Of a stretch of DNA of 64,000 bases, positions 32,408 through 43,364 are shown one piece after another. The position numbers and the translations under genes were made by a program. The stretch is from Athripsodes cinereus (lineage: Eukaryota > Arthropoda > Insecta > Trichoptera > Leptoceridae), in contig OX388328.1 of NCBI GenBank assembly GCA_947579605.1, forward strand, positions 15,665,684 through 15,729,683, written 5' to 3'. Position 1 is the first letter of the stretch, and each line of letters opens with the position of its first letter. Below the pieces are notes generated by a model. The model ran no database searches. It saw nothing but the letters and a program-made list of their open reading frames with translations, and was not told where the DNA came from.

Positions 32408-32520
32408 CTCAAAAGTTGGGGGACTCATCTGCTTCTCCGCTCTTCTTAACAAAACTTTCGTCCTCACGAGCGGGCCAAAGTGGACACCCCGAGGGGCTGG
32501 TGAGCTGAAACCACCACCAT
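32408..32520 (-). repeat. Conserved block with hammerhead-like pieces, copy 1
   Basis: The minus strand has CCCGCTCGTGAGGACGAAAG and, about 30 nt on, GCAGATGAGTCCCCC. A second copy is at 33308-33372. GUGAGGACGAAA and GAUGAGUCC are parts of hammerhead ribozymes, but here they are in permuted order and the first core reads CAGATGA, not CTGATGA. Inner sequence CCGCTC..GAGCGG can form a stem. Confidence 0.5.
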
Positions 32521-32599
32521 ACGAAAATCTTTTATATTATATAATAGTACGCCTGCGATATTCTTCTCAAGATGATAAAATACAAATCAATAAACACAC

Positions 32600-32660
32600 C
32601 TGGAAAAGACTGGGAGATCAGTTCTTTTGCGGGGACGGTAAGGACAACATGGAAATAAAT
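32600..32660 (-). repeat. FamA dispersed repeat fragment
   Basis: AAAGACTGGGAGATCAGTTC, then TTTTGCGGGGA resembles the minus-strand FamA 5' end at 45060-45100. Confidence 0.4.
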
Positions 32661-32951
32661 ATTTATTGTTTGGATATTTTACCCTCCACGCACCGCCTTT
32701 GCAATTCTACAGACTTTTCCGAGGTTTATAATATTATAAAATTTGTTTCATGTCTACATGTATATATATGTGTGCGTGCCTGCGTATACATACACACACA
32801 CACAGACACGTATATATATATGGGAACACAGAATACTAATATTATATCTCGAGTTCATGGCGAGTATATCTCTGTATTAGTGTCTAAACTACATTGATCT
32901 AAATAACTAGATGAGGCACATAGAACAAAGTTATTTATTATTTATGATCCA

Positions 32952-33062
32952 TTAGCTAAAAGCTTGTGTCGCGAGAGGTAACTTTGCCGGCACCTGAGAT
33001 CGAACCGCGCACCTCATGTGCACGAGGCTCAGACTCTACCTCCAGGCTACCGACTAACTCTT
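32952..33062 (-). repeat. tRNA-derived SINE (SINE1), truncated
   Basis: The minus strand has TAGCCTGGAGGTAGAGTCTG, a diverged B box GGTTCGATCTC and CGACACAAGCTTTTAGC. It lies at the 3' side of the LINE relic 33063-33610. Confidence 0.75.
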
Positions 33063-33610
33063 TATGCAGTTTATTGTATAACGTGATTGCCATGTGCAGA
33101 AAACCAAATCTATTTTTGTTAGTTCTAGCGGCACTGGATCTAAAATTATCTTTTTCTTGTATTATAATATTATGCACACTTTCATTTGTTATTAATTCTA
33201 AAAAGGACTTAACGTATTTATTCTTGTTTTTAAACAGATGCTTGTATTTTTCTATTTTGACCAATTCGTCTAAATTAAACTGATTTGTTAATCATGAATT
33301 AAAATTGGGGGACTCATCTGCTTATCCGCTCTTCTTAATAAAACTTTCGTCCACACGAGCGGGCCAAAGTGGAGTTTACATTTGTTAATCATGTATGAGT
33401 TAATTTGTGTATTCGGAACATTGTCTTCAGACGTTTGTTCACTAACCTTTTAACATTTTTTTTTAATTGTAAGCTGAAGTGTCTCGATACTATTTTGTTT
33501 TGTTTGAAATTTTGTTCTTTAAGATCGTCAGTAAATAAAGTAAACAATAAAGGTCCTAAAATAGATCCTTGTGGGACTCCGATTTCAAATCTTCTTGACT
33601 GACTCTGAGT
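33063..33610 (-). pseudogene. jockey-like LINE reverse transcriptase relic
   Basis: The minus strand from about 33605 reads FEIGVPQGSILGPLLFTLF, then TDDL, which is reverse transcriptase motif 4 of non-LTR elements. The catalytic YADD segment is deleted. After an inserted block at 33308-33372 the frame continues KYKHLFKNKNKYVKSFLEL and RFGFLHMAITLYNKLHKEL, the C-terminal region (compare LCLSVRLYNKLPDTI at 43694-44420). It is dead: internal deletion, insertion and frameshift. Confidence 0.8.
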
Positions 33611-35019
33611 ATATTTTGTTTATAATAATTAGTTATCGTGATTGACATCAGCATCATCCGATAACAAAGTAAGAGAGCCCAGCGGATACAAAACCACACA
33701 CTTCCATGAGAGTGTTATGAATTACAGGCGGTCCTGTGATAAAATGCTATTTTTTGACTCCAAACATTTTTTTTAAATGGTTACATAAATCAAGACGTGG
33801 TGATTTACTGAACCCTTCATACTTAACGGAAGATGAGTCAATTTAATCATTTAATTGATCACAATATATGTATATTAAGTGACCGATACACTAAATTTTG
33901 ATATGACACCCGTGTAGTAAATTTATTATATCAATGTCGCGCATAGTCGTATATACGTATAAGAACAGAAAGATACAACTTCATATATGAAAAGAGAGAC
34001 GCACGCGTATATAGTTCACAGTTTCATATATAATAAGTGCGTATTTCGTTTGTATTTCGTGCCAAATCGTCGACGAATAGTTTTATGTTCAGTATCAGAC
34101 TTGCTGAACGAGAAACGGGACGTTTATACGGTACTGTGTGTACTCTGTACTATATAAATATATTGTATATTGTGTGTGTGGTGTGTAGTGTGTGTGGCCT
34201 CAGTGTGGCCCCGGCGTTTTATATTAAATTTATTATGAAAAATATATTAAATACAATAAACCCACAAATATACTTACTTACCTACATAATTAAATATCTA
34301 TACTTACATACAAAATCAATGACAATTAAAAATCATTAAAATATAAAACGTTCCTACAAACTTATAATATAAAACAGATCGGGTTATCTTAAAATCAAAT
34401 AAAATTGAAAAAGTGAAATATATATATGTGCGAGTACTTATATATATATTATATTTGAAGGAGAAAAAAAGGAAAACGCCGCATGGAACGAATTTCCAAA
34501 TCGATACACCGCGGACCATGCTTGAATATACACAATTTTTCTATAACAACTTTCTACATTTCAACATTAAAATATTCAGTACATAGTCGCGGTGCTTTAT
34601 TTACATATATTTATATAAATTATGTAGGCACCTACCTACAATAAATATCATCTCAATTAGCGCTTCAATTGGATATACCATATACTAATATATATATACA
34701 CCTAATATATATATATATATATTCACTTCAGTTCAATCGATTACATTCAGCTGTTTTTTCTTTCGTCGTCGACGGTCAATTGTTTTTTTTTCTATCGTTT
34801 CATTTGTTCTTCATCAGTATTAATAATAATAATTCCTTCAACATAATATTGATTTATATTTTTATAAAAGATAATATTCTTGTATATATACATAAATTGA
34901 ATTCTGAAAACGAAACTGTTTGGTGCTGATGATGTGTGTCGATATATATATTTTGTTTTACAAATATAACTCGGATATTTATTTTAAAAAGATACATAAA
35001 TTTGTCCGCGGTGTCCCCG
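33611..35019. other. No supported gene; TA-rich tracts
   Basis: The stretch is strongly AT-rich with TA repeats at about 34415, 34440 and 34690-34715. Open frames here are chance. A GCCTCAGTGTGGCCCCGGCG patch at 34196 is unexplained. Confidence 0.45.
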
Positions 35020-35100
35020 ATAAGGCACAGGTCTCCCCCACTCTCTTTCGTAAGTTTTCTAGTGTCCTATACTGCATATGGCAAGTGTTCGTTACGTACA
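35020..35100 (+). repeat. FamA dispersed repeat, 5' piece
   Basis: GGTCTCCCCCACTCTCTTTC, then GTAAGTTTTCTAGTGTCCTA matches FamA near its start. A FamA-core-like CCATCCATTCTGAATGTCTT is at 35171-35190. Confidence 0.5.
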
Positions 35101-35619
35101 TACATATTATTACATATATTCTTAATATATCATGTTTATTATAAGGTGCCTACCTACCTTCCTATGTAGGTAATTGTGTTGCCATCCATTCTGAATGTCT
35201 TATATATTTACACTTGAACTGCATTTTTTTTGTAAATTAATGGCAGATCCAAGGTATCGACATATATTTTTTTTATAACGAAGAACAATTTGTGAACCAA
35301 TCGCTTAAAAATAGTTTTAAGTCCTCGACTGGATGGCTTCACCGCTTCTTGCAAAAATATATTCTCAATACATGCTAGTGGACTTACTATAATATGCACT
35401 ACATGTAATCTCCCTGTGAGTGTGTGTGTGTGTGTGTGTGTGCGCCACTGCCTTTTACACACTAATATTAGAGTCCAACATATTTATTTTACTATGGTGT
35501 CAGCTTGATTTTGATCTGTTTGATATTTCTGCGAGCATACTTCGTTGCAATGAGTCTACATATGTAAGTAGGTACCACAAAGTAAGTTATTAGAAATATT
35601 AGAGTACTGAAGGTTAAAA

Positions 35620-35800
35620 ACAAGTTCGTCGCTAGCCTGGAGGTAGAGTCTCGGCCTTGTGAAAAAGGGGTCCGGGGTTCGATCCCAGGTGCTGGCAAAC
35701 TCCCCTTTCATGACACAAGCTTTTAACTTACTGTGAAAGGTGAATAAGGTTGTATTTGGGTTTAGATCTATCTTTTTCAAAAAAAAAAAGTTAGATGTTT
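35620..35800 (+). repeat. tRNA-derived SINE (SINE1), well preserved
   Basis: TAGCCTGGAGGTAGAGTCTC is the A-box side, GGTTCGATCCC a perfect B box, then the SINE1 body (ATGACACAAGCTTTTAAC, AATAAGGTTGTATTTGGG) and a poly(A) tract at 35778-35790. Confidence 0.9.
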
Positions 35801-36107
35801 GGTGCGAATATCATCCTTCTGGGTGCATGCTGGACGTCCCGCCTTGTTCTGGTATAATTGTGTAGGTGTAGATAATGCTATGTAGGTACATAATATGTGG
35901 CGTGGTGAAGATGTTGTCAGAAGATTATAAAATATAATATCAAACCTGTCCTTGTCAATATACAGTAAGACATTCAGTCAGGAAGGGAGGCACAATACTT
36001 TAACACGTTAAATTCACTAACTTAGTCCATTGGATTGGTCTGAAACGAGTTTGGATTTTCTTCTCCTATCCTCCTGGATATGAGAAGGATATATATGTTC
36101 TGGTAGC

Positions 36108-36300
36108 TACTAGAATACCTCTTTCTCTCTATGCATGCCCCTAGTGGGGTAGTTTGAGAGGGCAGAACGCTAGAAATATCTGTTTTCCGCACACTAGTTT
36201 CGCTTCTTCCACATGACATTCTTTGACAACTTAGTCCATCTGGGGAGTCTCGTACTTCCCCGTTTTCCAACACCCCTTCGCTAAGACAAATAATAATGAT
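36108..36300 (-). pseudogene. FamB LINE 3' end, diverged
   Basis: The minus-strand reading gives CCCCACTAGGGGCATGCATA, GAAGAAGCGAAACTAGTG and ACTAAGTTGTCAAAG, corresponding to FamB end segments. It lies in opposite orientation to the next copy. Confidence 0.5.
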
Positions 36301-36364
36301 GCCAGCTCTGTTGTAATGGTCCATACATTCTTTTCCTATTTTGTTTTATTTATTATTTGATTGT

Positions 36365-36680
36365 ATGTAGAAATTTAGATTGTTTGGTCATGTGGAGCGA
36401 ATGGATGGTGTAAGATTGACGAAGAGGGTGTATTTATCTGAAAGCGGGGATGTGAGAAATCGCGGACGTCCAACGCTGGACGCTTGACCACGTGGATCAA
36501 ATTCTCAAGGACGGTTGCGTGTTAAGCAAGAGGAATTGGCGTGCATGTATAAGAAACTGGAAGAATGTAGAGGAAGCGAAGAAAGTGTGTAAAGATAGAT
36601 CTGTTTGGCGTTCCGTTCTCTCTGCCTACCCCACCTGGGACAAGGCGTGAGGGTATAGTATAGTATAGTATAGTCTATTT
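36365..36680 (+). pseudogene. FamB LINE 3' end
   Basis: FRLFGHVERMDG, LTKRVYLSE and GRPTLDA-like pieces are followed by DHVDQILKDGCVLSKRNWR-like coding, then EEAKKVCKDRSVWRSVLSAY and PTWDKA. This is one of the better preserved copies. It ends in a (GTATA)n tail. Frames shift near 36480. Confidence 0.65.
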
Positions 36681-36879
36681 GTATGTAGGTATATATTCTC
36701 AAATAAAAGTCTTAGTCCTGATGGTCCTGGTTGTGTTACCTGACAATACATATGCCATTCTCATATATTTTATATGGGGCCATACATACATACATACATA
36801 ATTATAATATTCTGCACTTCTACAATGATAATGTAAGTAGGTAGATTGGTGCATTTATTTTCTTCTCTGGGTAGGCACC

Positions 36880-37125
36880 ATGATTGCCATCATCCCCCTA
36901 TCACCCTGTGGCGTGGGCCTCCATGTCCTGCAAGATGAAGATGATTCTCCACTCTTTCTTATCCTGTCTAATGAACTAGGCACCTACATAGGTATTCTTC
37001 TTCTCATTGTGTCATATTCAGTTTCCCCGATGTTGACGATCACTCATGCAAAGGCCTCTCTGTCTGCAGCACTCAAACGTCTCGCTTCAGTCCTCTCCAT
37101 CACATGGTATCTACATACATAATAT
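36880..37125 (-). pseudogene. Possible LINE ORF tail
   Basis: The minus strand reads RTEARRLSAADREAFA, a stop, then VIVNIGETEYDT. This vaguely matches W..A..LA.DR..W...V tails of insect LINEs. The call rests on one short motif. Confidence 0.3.
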
Positions 37126-37609
37126 TTATATTATATTAGTTGTGGGTGGTGTTGGTTGGCTACTAGCACCTCAGGCTGCTCACTCACAAGTCACATCTCA
37201 TGAGGACAAGAGTGTACATTCTTATTGGATAGATGCAAGTCCTCAGACTGCTGCAGTATACTTTTATATTTATTTTGTTTCATATATGTTGTTCGCTTCT
37301 CTCGTATAGAGGTAGGCACATCGAAGGAGTTTAGAGTTCAAAAGATTTCACACGGAGATTTTGGCGGTTTGGTGGTTTGGCCGGCCAGCCCCTCAGGCTG
37401 CCCACTATGGCGCCTCCGGTGTGGACAAGATTTGTTAAGTGTAGAATTTCGGATAAATGGAAGTCTACAGACTTCTGCGGTATCCGGGATGTCCTTCAAC
37501 GTGTGCGTGCATATTAGTTAGTCACGAGGTTTGCCTTCTCCCGCAGGACCACGTTATATATTTTAATGTTTGCTATCAATATCACTTCATTGTATGTATT
37601 ATGTATGTA

Positions 37610-38106
37610 TAGTGTTGTGGAATTCTCAAGAAATAATTTAACGAGAATTAAAGTTGAGAATTTTCGGAGAATTTTTTAATTTTTTTTATTTAACAGTATA
37701 ATAATAATAAATACTTTATTCAATCAATCAATAAAAATAATGTACAAATGTTGAGACAATTTATCACCAATATGGCTACAATTAATTATGGAAACAAAAA
37801 TGTTAGGTACCTACACAGAAAAAAGCGCTAATAACTGATAAAAATCTTGATTTTTGACACCACACATGCCCATATTTAAGTTAAAAAAAATTGCAGGTAC
37901 GTACATGGAAAAAAAGTGTTTTTGGCTTTGCCTCTGATTTGGGCCTTAATCAGTCCCACAATTTTTTGGTTGGCTGCAAAGTGTACTGGGCGAAAGGCCA
38001 TAATACCACTAAGAAAAATTTTGGAGAGAAATTTCTCTTCCATCAGAGGAGAAATTTCTCGTTCTCGAGAAATTTCTTTAGAGAATTTTCTCCTCTCACA
38101 TCACTT
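37610..38106. mobile_element. hAT-type miniature element, copy 1
   Basis: It is closely similar to 41776-42314. It starts TAGTGTTGTGGAATTCTC and ends with the inverse of AGTGATGTGAGAGGAG. Near both ends are palindromic GAGAAATTTCTC motifs. The target duplication is not clean here. Confidence 0.85.
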
Positions 38107-38334
38107 ATTATGTTTTATTATTTCCTTTTGATTACCACGCAGCACAACACGAGTACTCAGATATTATTGTGACTGTAGTAACACTCGCTGGTTAGTTATA
38201 TATAAATTATTTGTTGCAATTTGCTCTTCTGAATATTTGTATCTTGAATATTTTCTTTTTTGTAATCACATAGCAAATAATAATAATAATAAACTGGACA
38301 ATTTATTAAGCGTCGTTTTGTAATACACCACGTG

Positions 38335-38515
38335 TCTTGAGCACGTGGATCAAATCCTAAAGGACGGCCGCGTGTTGAGTAATAGAAATCGGCGAACATG
38401 TATGAGAAATTGGATGAATGTGGAGGAAGCGAAAGAAGTATGTAAGGATAGATCTATATGGCGTTCCGTTCTCTCTGCCTACCCCTCCTGGGACACGGCG
38501 TGAGGGTATAGATAG
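38335..38515 (+). pseudogene. FamB LINE 3' end
   Basis: DHVDQILKDGRV-like coding, then RNRRTCMRNWMNVEEAKEVC, KDRSIWRSVLSAYPSWDTA and stop in a nearly continuous frame. The (GATA)n tail touches the terminal repeat of the next element at 38523. Confidence 0.7.
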
Positions 38516-39009
38516 ATATACATATCGCACATTGAAAACAAAAGTGTCATTATACAAAAAACATGATTTTTCAGTATAGGCGTTTAAAGTTTTTGGTATA
38601 GTTCTATAGTTGATATCTCAATGAAAAAATTAAATTAAATCACTGAAGTTAGTTTCACTTCAAAATATGATTATCGTACTTTTACTACTGATGAAATGAA
38701 GACAAACAAAGTTATTTATTTAATTAAAAAAACTAATTTAAAAAAAAGTTCAATATAATGCCATTTTTGTTTTTCACACATCTACTCGTTTTTTGAATAA
38801 TGTCCCTAAAATTAACATTAATATCAGGTAATGATATTAGGTGAGAGAAGGTAAAAAAGAAAGAGAAATAAAATATGCTTATTTCATAACAAAGAATATT
38901 ATTTTTATTTATCAGAAACTCTGAAACAAGAAGTGCTCCACGGGGAATCTTATTTATCTTAACATCTAAACTAAGTAATTACATAAATACTTTAAATTAA
39001 CCATAAACA

Positions 39010-39270
39010 TTAGAAAATACTTTGAAAATAAGAGTTATAGTAACTAGGTATCAACCCAGCATCAAGGAGGCTCCTGACATCGTTTTTCTTCCTTTCGGAT
39101 AGATCCAATTTCCGCTGGTGCAACTGTTTGAGTTCTTGGGTACGGTTGTTTCTCGTATTTCGAGCATTCAGACCCAGTTCTTTGATATCATCGAAGTATG
39201 ATATTTTATATTCTATTTTCACCTCATTCTCTTCATTTGTCGAAATTTTAATAACTTTTATATCCGACAT
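39010..39270 (-). CDS. ORF2 of the inverted-repeat element, unknown protein
   Basis: This is an 86-residue frame I do not recognise. It begins MSDIKVIKISTNEENEVKIE, has YFDDIKELGLNARNTRNN, and a charged helix TQELKQLHQRKLDLSERKK. The N-terminal part looks beta-like, and the rest could form a short coiled coil. Its ATG lies two bases after the stop of ORF1, in another frame, an unusual bicistronic spacing for a nuclear gene. ORF1 may be spliced or translation may reinitiate. The codons are A/T-rich like the surroundings. Coding status rests on the intact frame, its tandem position and containment in the element. Confidence 0.45.
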   Translation of the reverse strand: MSDIKVIKISTNEENEVKIEYKISYFDDIKELGLNARNTRNNRTQELKQLHQRKLDLSERKKNDVRSLLDAGLIPSYYNSYFQSIF

Positions 39271-39272
39271 TT

Positions 39273-39764
39273 TTACAACTTCTCCGTTAATACTTTATTT
39301 AGTCTGGGAACCGGCAGTTGTTTAATGTCTATAAAATCGCTGTATCCCATTTCATTCACAGTAAATGGTGTTCCACGTTTTTTGGCTCTTCGGATTGCTG
39401 AAACGTATTGCGATGGTAGGTATATGGGTCCAGATTGGAAAGAAGACGAACTTGAAGATGAACTCGAAGACGAAGAACGAGATAAACTCAAGATAGATCG
39501 ACGGCATTTCTTCAAAGGTGTGTATGGTTTGTCATCGTCTGATACTGGAGAAAAGTCTCCATCATCACTATCGAAGACGTTTTCTTTGTTTTCTGAATTT
39601 TCTTTGTTTTCTGAGATCTTTATGTTTTCTGAATCTTCTTTATTTTCTGAACTTACTTTGTTTTCTGAACTTTCTTTGGTTTCTGAATTTGTATTTTGAT
39701 TGTTTTGGTGCTTAAGGAGTGCCAGTTCTAATATCATTTTAGTTCTACTCCTTAATGGATCCAT
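39273..39764 (-). CDS. ORF1 of the inverted-repeat element, unknown protein
   Basis: I start at the second methionine (39764, context ATCATGG; MDPLRSRTKMILELALLKHQ), giving 163 residues; an upstream ATG at 39857 would add 31 hydrophobic residues. The middle is an acidic array of SENK-type repeats (SENKEDSENIKISENKENSE), then DDGDFSPVSDDDKPYTPLKK, a run of twelve serines, and a conserved-looking tail YVSAIRRAKKRGTPFTVNEM, then GYSDFIDIKQLPVPRL. It could be a DNA- or protein-binding accessory factor with a disordered centre. No catalytic motif is seen and no family is recognised. The frame is free of stops, while nearly all other elements here are broken. Confidence 0.5.
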   Translation of the reverse strand: MDPLRSRTKMILELALLKHQNNQNTNSETKESSENKVSSENKEDSENIKISENKENSENKENVFDSDDGDFSPVSDDDKPYTPLKKCRRSILSLSRSSSSSSSSSSSSFQSGPIYLPSQYVSAIRRAKKRGTPFTVNEMGYSDFIDIKQLPVPRLNKVLTEKL

Positions 39765-40744
39765 GATGATATCCTTAAAAAAAGTTGCACTAAATATTAG
39801 TTTTATCACACTGACAGTACTAATAATTATTAGTGAAATACTAAATTCCGAAAGCAAATAATTAAATTAAAATATAGGTAAATAAACACTATGCAAAAAC
39901 AATAGATAAGAGAGCACAAAACAACCTAGCACAAAAATGGCATTAAAAAAAAATGGTAATATTTTGCATTTAAAATAGCGACACTAAACAAAATATAACA
40001 TTTATCTGATGAAATAAGGGAACGGCGATTCAAATATAATTATTATAAAATTGACACTAAACACAACATGCCACTTTTTAAATAAAATAAAACATCGTGA
40101 TTCTAACATCTTTATTACAAAACTGGCACTAAACAAATATTGACATTCTTTGATTCATTCATAATACATTATTTATACAAAGTAATATATAAAAATGACA
40201 CTATACTTAAAATGCCATTTATGCATTTCGTCTTTCTTCAAATTAATAATGTTAAATAAATCTTAAAACGCTACTAAAACAAAAATGTCACTTTTCTACT
40301 CACCACGATGTGCAACCAATGCGGCCGTTTGACTCGAACTGGAATAGTGTCACTTTATTAATTAGCAACTTGACGCTTATACAAAAAGTACAAGCCGACA
40401 CTAGTGATCTCTAGGGAAAACTAAACAAGCTATTTGAATAGGTGTTTTTGCATTGGGTGCGTTTTAATTTGAGCATTTTAGAGATCGTTCAAACTCAAAA
40501 TTGTCATTTTTTGTATACTGCCACTTTTGTTTTCAATGTGCGATATATTATCTTCTCATACCTATACCTATCTAGCAGTGGCGTTCTTTCCATATAATAT
40601 GCAAAAAAGCACAGCATGCCTAGCAAAAAGTTGAACAGTGTCTGAAATTGTTATACAAAAACGATGAAATCGTGAAACATCTCAAATTCTTATACCAAAT
40701 TATAAATTTGGCGACGGGGGGAGGGAGGGGTAAACATTTTAAAA

Positions 40745-40782
40745 GTCGAGTATTTACTTCATTAATCAAGTAAATACTCGAC
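40745..40782. repeat. Perfect 15-bp-stem hairpin
   Basis: GTCGAGTATTTACTT and its exact inverse are separated by 8 bp. There is no U-rich tail or coding context. Confidence 0.85.
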
Positions 40783-41775
40783 TTCATCTTCATGGAAATT
40801 ATAAAAAAAAATCAATACGAAAGCATGCCCAATATAAAAAGTCTAGTCCCGCCACTGCTACTACTGGAGTATAGCTTCTGGTCCTTCATGTGCCAACATA
40901 AAGTTAAGACATTTAGGATGGGTGGCAGTAGGTGCCTGCGTCCACCTGCCTATCTGCCTACCTGCCCACATTTGCCTCATCGCTAATGAATATTATGTTA
41001 TTCAGTATGATGTTAAATCTCCTTCTCCTTGGGCAATTACTAGTCCCACATTGTGGTGGGGTCTGCCTTTCTTGTCTTGTCTTGTTTAGCCATTTCACTT
41101 GGTTCTGTCGAGCGCCTCCTCATGGAAAACATCGCAGTTAAACAGATGAACATAGGTATATTATTATGTAATTAATTAATAAGTCTTATGTCTCATAGAT
41201 CTGCCTTTTACAGGATAAGGACTCAGCTGGAAAACTTACCTATACAAAATAAATAGTGAGAGAGGTATTCTTTGTCGGGGATATCACAAAATCAGATTAT
41301 ATGTATGTATACTTATGTATATGTATGGTGTTACCACAAATTATATAGTAGAATATTTTTTATCAGTAATGTGTTTTTTTCAAAATTTCACTATCGTGTG
41401 TTTCCACCAGGAACCGTCGGTCGACAAGTTGATTATAATATGTAATAATAATGATTTTGATTCTATAGCCACATCGTAACATTCGTCTTGCAATCATTTT
41501 TAATATTTTACCTTTTAATTGTAGTTTTATAAAAATAAATAAATGAATAGGTATATTTGTATATTTTGTGTGTTGTTTATTTTATTGTGAAATGTTAATG
41601 TTGTGTTCAGTGCATATTAAAGTGTCGGCAACAGAGTCTGACTTCAGTCCTCGTACATCTAAGGCATAGTAAGTGCAATTATTTATTTATATCTAGGTAG
41701 TATTAGTCATAGTAATAGAAAACAGAGTCGCTATATAATAATATGAACTCTAACTAATTAGTGCCTACCCACTCC
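40783..41775. other. No supported gene; FamA pieces
   Basis: FamA-like minus-strand pieces are at 40890-40935 (GTTAAGACATTTAGGATGGG) and 41205-41285 (CTGCCTTTTACAGGATAAGG). The rest is AT-rich and unassigned. Confidence 0.45.
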
Positions 41776-42314
41776 TAGTGTTGTGGAATTCTCAAGAAAT
41801 AATTTTGGGAGAAATTTACCGAGAAATTTCTCGGTAAATTTCTCAAAGTAGAGAATTTTCGAGAATTTTTTTTATTTTTTATTTAATAGTATAATAATAA
41901 TAAATACTTTATATTCAATCAATCATAACAATGTACAAATATTGAGACAATGTATCACCAATATGGCTACAATTAATTATGGAAACAAAAAAATGTTAGG
42001 TACCTACTTAGAAAAAAGCGCTAATAACTGAGAAAAATCTTGATGTTTGACACCCCACATGCCCATATTTAAGTTAAAAAAAATTGCAGGTACATGCATG
42101 GAAAAAAGTGTTAATAACCTCTGATTTGGGTCTTAATCAGCCCCAAAATTTTTTGGATCTCTCAGGTTGGCTGCGAAATGTACTGGGCGAAAGGTCAAAA
42201 TACCACTATGAAAATTATGGAGAGAAATTTCTCTTCCATCAGAGGAGAAATTCTCGGAGAAATTTCTCGTTCTCGAGAAATTTCTTTGGAGAATTTTCTC
42301 TTCTCACATCACTA
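41776..42314. mobile_element. hAT-type miniature element, copy 2, exact target duplication
   Basis: TAGTGTTGTGGAATTCTC faces the inverse CTTCTCACATCACTA. The 8-bp repeat CCCACTCC flanks it at 41768-41775 and 42315-42322. The interior is collinear with 37610-38106. Subterminal GAGAAATTTCTC palindromes occur at both ends, plausibly transposase sites. No transposase is encoded. Confidence 0.93.
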
Positions 42315-42344
42315 CCCACTCCTGATGCTGCCAAGCAGAAGCCT

Positions 42345-42400
42345 TGGCTTAAACGTTTGAGGTGAAGAAATTTAATTTGGAAAGTATACAGTGTTTAAAT
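42345..42400 (+). repeat. Half copy of the hairpin module, split by a hAT
   Basis: AAACGTTTGAGGTGAAGAAA, then TTTAATTTGG and ATACAGTGTTTAAAT match one arm of the 24595-24732 hairpin. The hAT at 42401-42768 inserts after GTTTAAAT, and the module continues at 42769 with the duplicated GTTTAAAT. Confidence 0.8.
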
Positions 42401-42768
42401 CAGAGGTACCCAAACAATTTTTTTCTCATGGACTACTTTCAAAAACTTGATGGTTCTTCCTGTATTTCTTCTCCCCGTCGCTAAATTTTCGAAATGGTAT
42501 AGGAATTTGAAATATTTCCAAAACTCCTCGGTTTCCTTACAGAATATTTTCCCACGGTACCTTTTTCTACAATGTACCGGGTATTTGTATCGACTATTGT
42601 TTATGTCATATCTGGTGCTTTTACCGAATATCCGATACTTAAACTATGGATTCGTGGACCCCCACTTACGACTCGTGCACCCCCATTTTTTAGTCACGCC
42701 ATCGTGGACCCCCGTTGAGTCTCTCGTGGACCCCTGGGGGTCCACCTAAACCACTTTGGGAATCACTG
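42401..42768. mobile_element. hAT-type miniature element, exact target duplication
   Basis: It begins CAGAGGTACCCAAAC and ends with the inverse of CAGTGATTCCCAAAGTGG. The 8-bp repeat GTTTAAAT lies at 42393-42400 and 42769-42776. The right half carries repeated GTGGACCCCC units. A middle block is shared with 20993-21325 and 60995-61110. Confidence 0.93.
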
Positions 42769-42834
42769 GTTTAAATAAAAAAATATTTAATTATATGTTA
42801 ATAATGAGTTTCCAAAAGTGTTAACACTTTTAAC

Positions 42835-43090
42835 ATTAGATTTATTTATTTATTTATTAATAGACTCAGGGCGAGAGCCTTTCAAATGTTATTAGGTACC
42901 TACCCATGTAGAATATCTATATAAATATTCATTCATTCATTCATACAATCATGCCGCATTTTCCACAAGTGGGATAGCCAGCGAAAAACATGCAAGTTGT
43001 TCACTTAGAGCCAATAAAAATTATATACATTCAGATTGGAGGCCATACTTCGTCGCTGCATAGTTGATGTTGAGTGTCTTAAATAAGATA
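42835..43090 (-). repeat. Tail-E end followed by FamA copy
   Basis: (TTTA)n then GGGCGAGAGCCTTTCAAATG (42838-42890) is the inverse of tail-E. A diverged minus-strand FamA is at 42950-43080 (GCCGCATTTTCCACAAGTGG, GACTTCGTCGCTG-like). Confidence 0.5.
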
Positions 43091-43364
43091 AAAATATGTA
43101 ATTACATGTCAATCATATTTTGAACCACTCTAGATTAATCATTCCAATTGATCACACTCACCTATGTATGATAGTCAACCTATTTGTATAGGTATTATTA
43201 ACTAGGTAGGTATGTTGTATTGTTGTATATGATACACATACATATTATGTGAACTTCCTTAAGGAGTGCACAACACAGAGTTTTTTAGCTTATGAATCGA
43301 CTTAAGGCTTGGTTAAGAGTACTCTTTAAACCTAGGTAACATTCCCAATTCCTCTGTGCCATGC

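Larger units (their letters stand above)
38523..40545. mobile_element. Unclassified 2.0-kb inverted-repeat element with two ORFs
   Basis: The left end TATCGCACATTGAAAACAAA continues AGTGTCATTATACAAAAAA. The right end is the inverse of TATCGCACATTGAAAACAAA, then AGTGGCAGTATACAAAAAA. About 40 bp match with two substitutions. ATAT lies on both sides if the element begins at CGCACATTG. Subterminal copies of GACACTA, TGCCA and TGTCA with A/T-rich neighbours recur at least ten times on the right side, as transposase-binding arrays do in other DNA transposons. Two minus-strand reading frames sit in the middle. No D-D-E/D transposase is apparent, so it may be non-autonomous with cargo or a new type. 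Confidence 0.8.

Noticed and set aside
32316..32897. 193-codon plus-strand frame
   Set aside because: It crosses the repeat block at 32408-32520, FamA and a TG/CA tract; no domain is visible.
36022..36324. 100-codon minus-strand frame as a gene
   Set aside because: It largely overlaps the inverted FamB LINE tail at 36108-36300.
39325..39699. Plus-strand frame of 124 codons with many Leu/Phe/Ser
   Set aside because: It is the antisense of ORF1's SENK repeats. ORF1 has the better start context and lies in tandem with ORF2.
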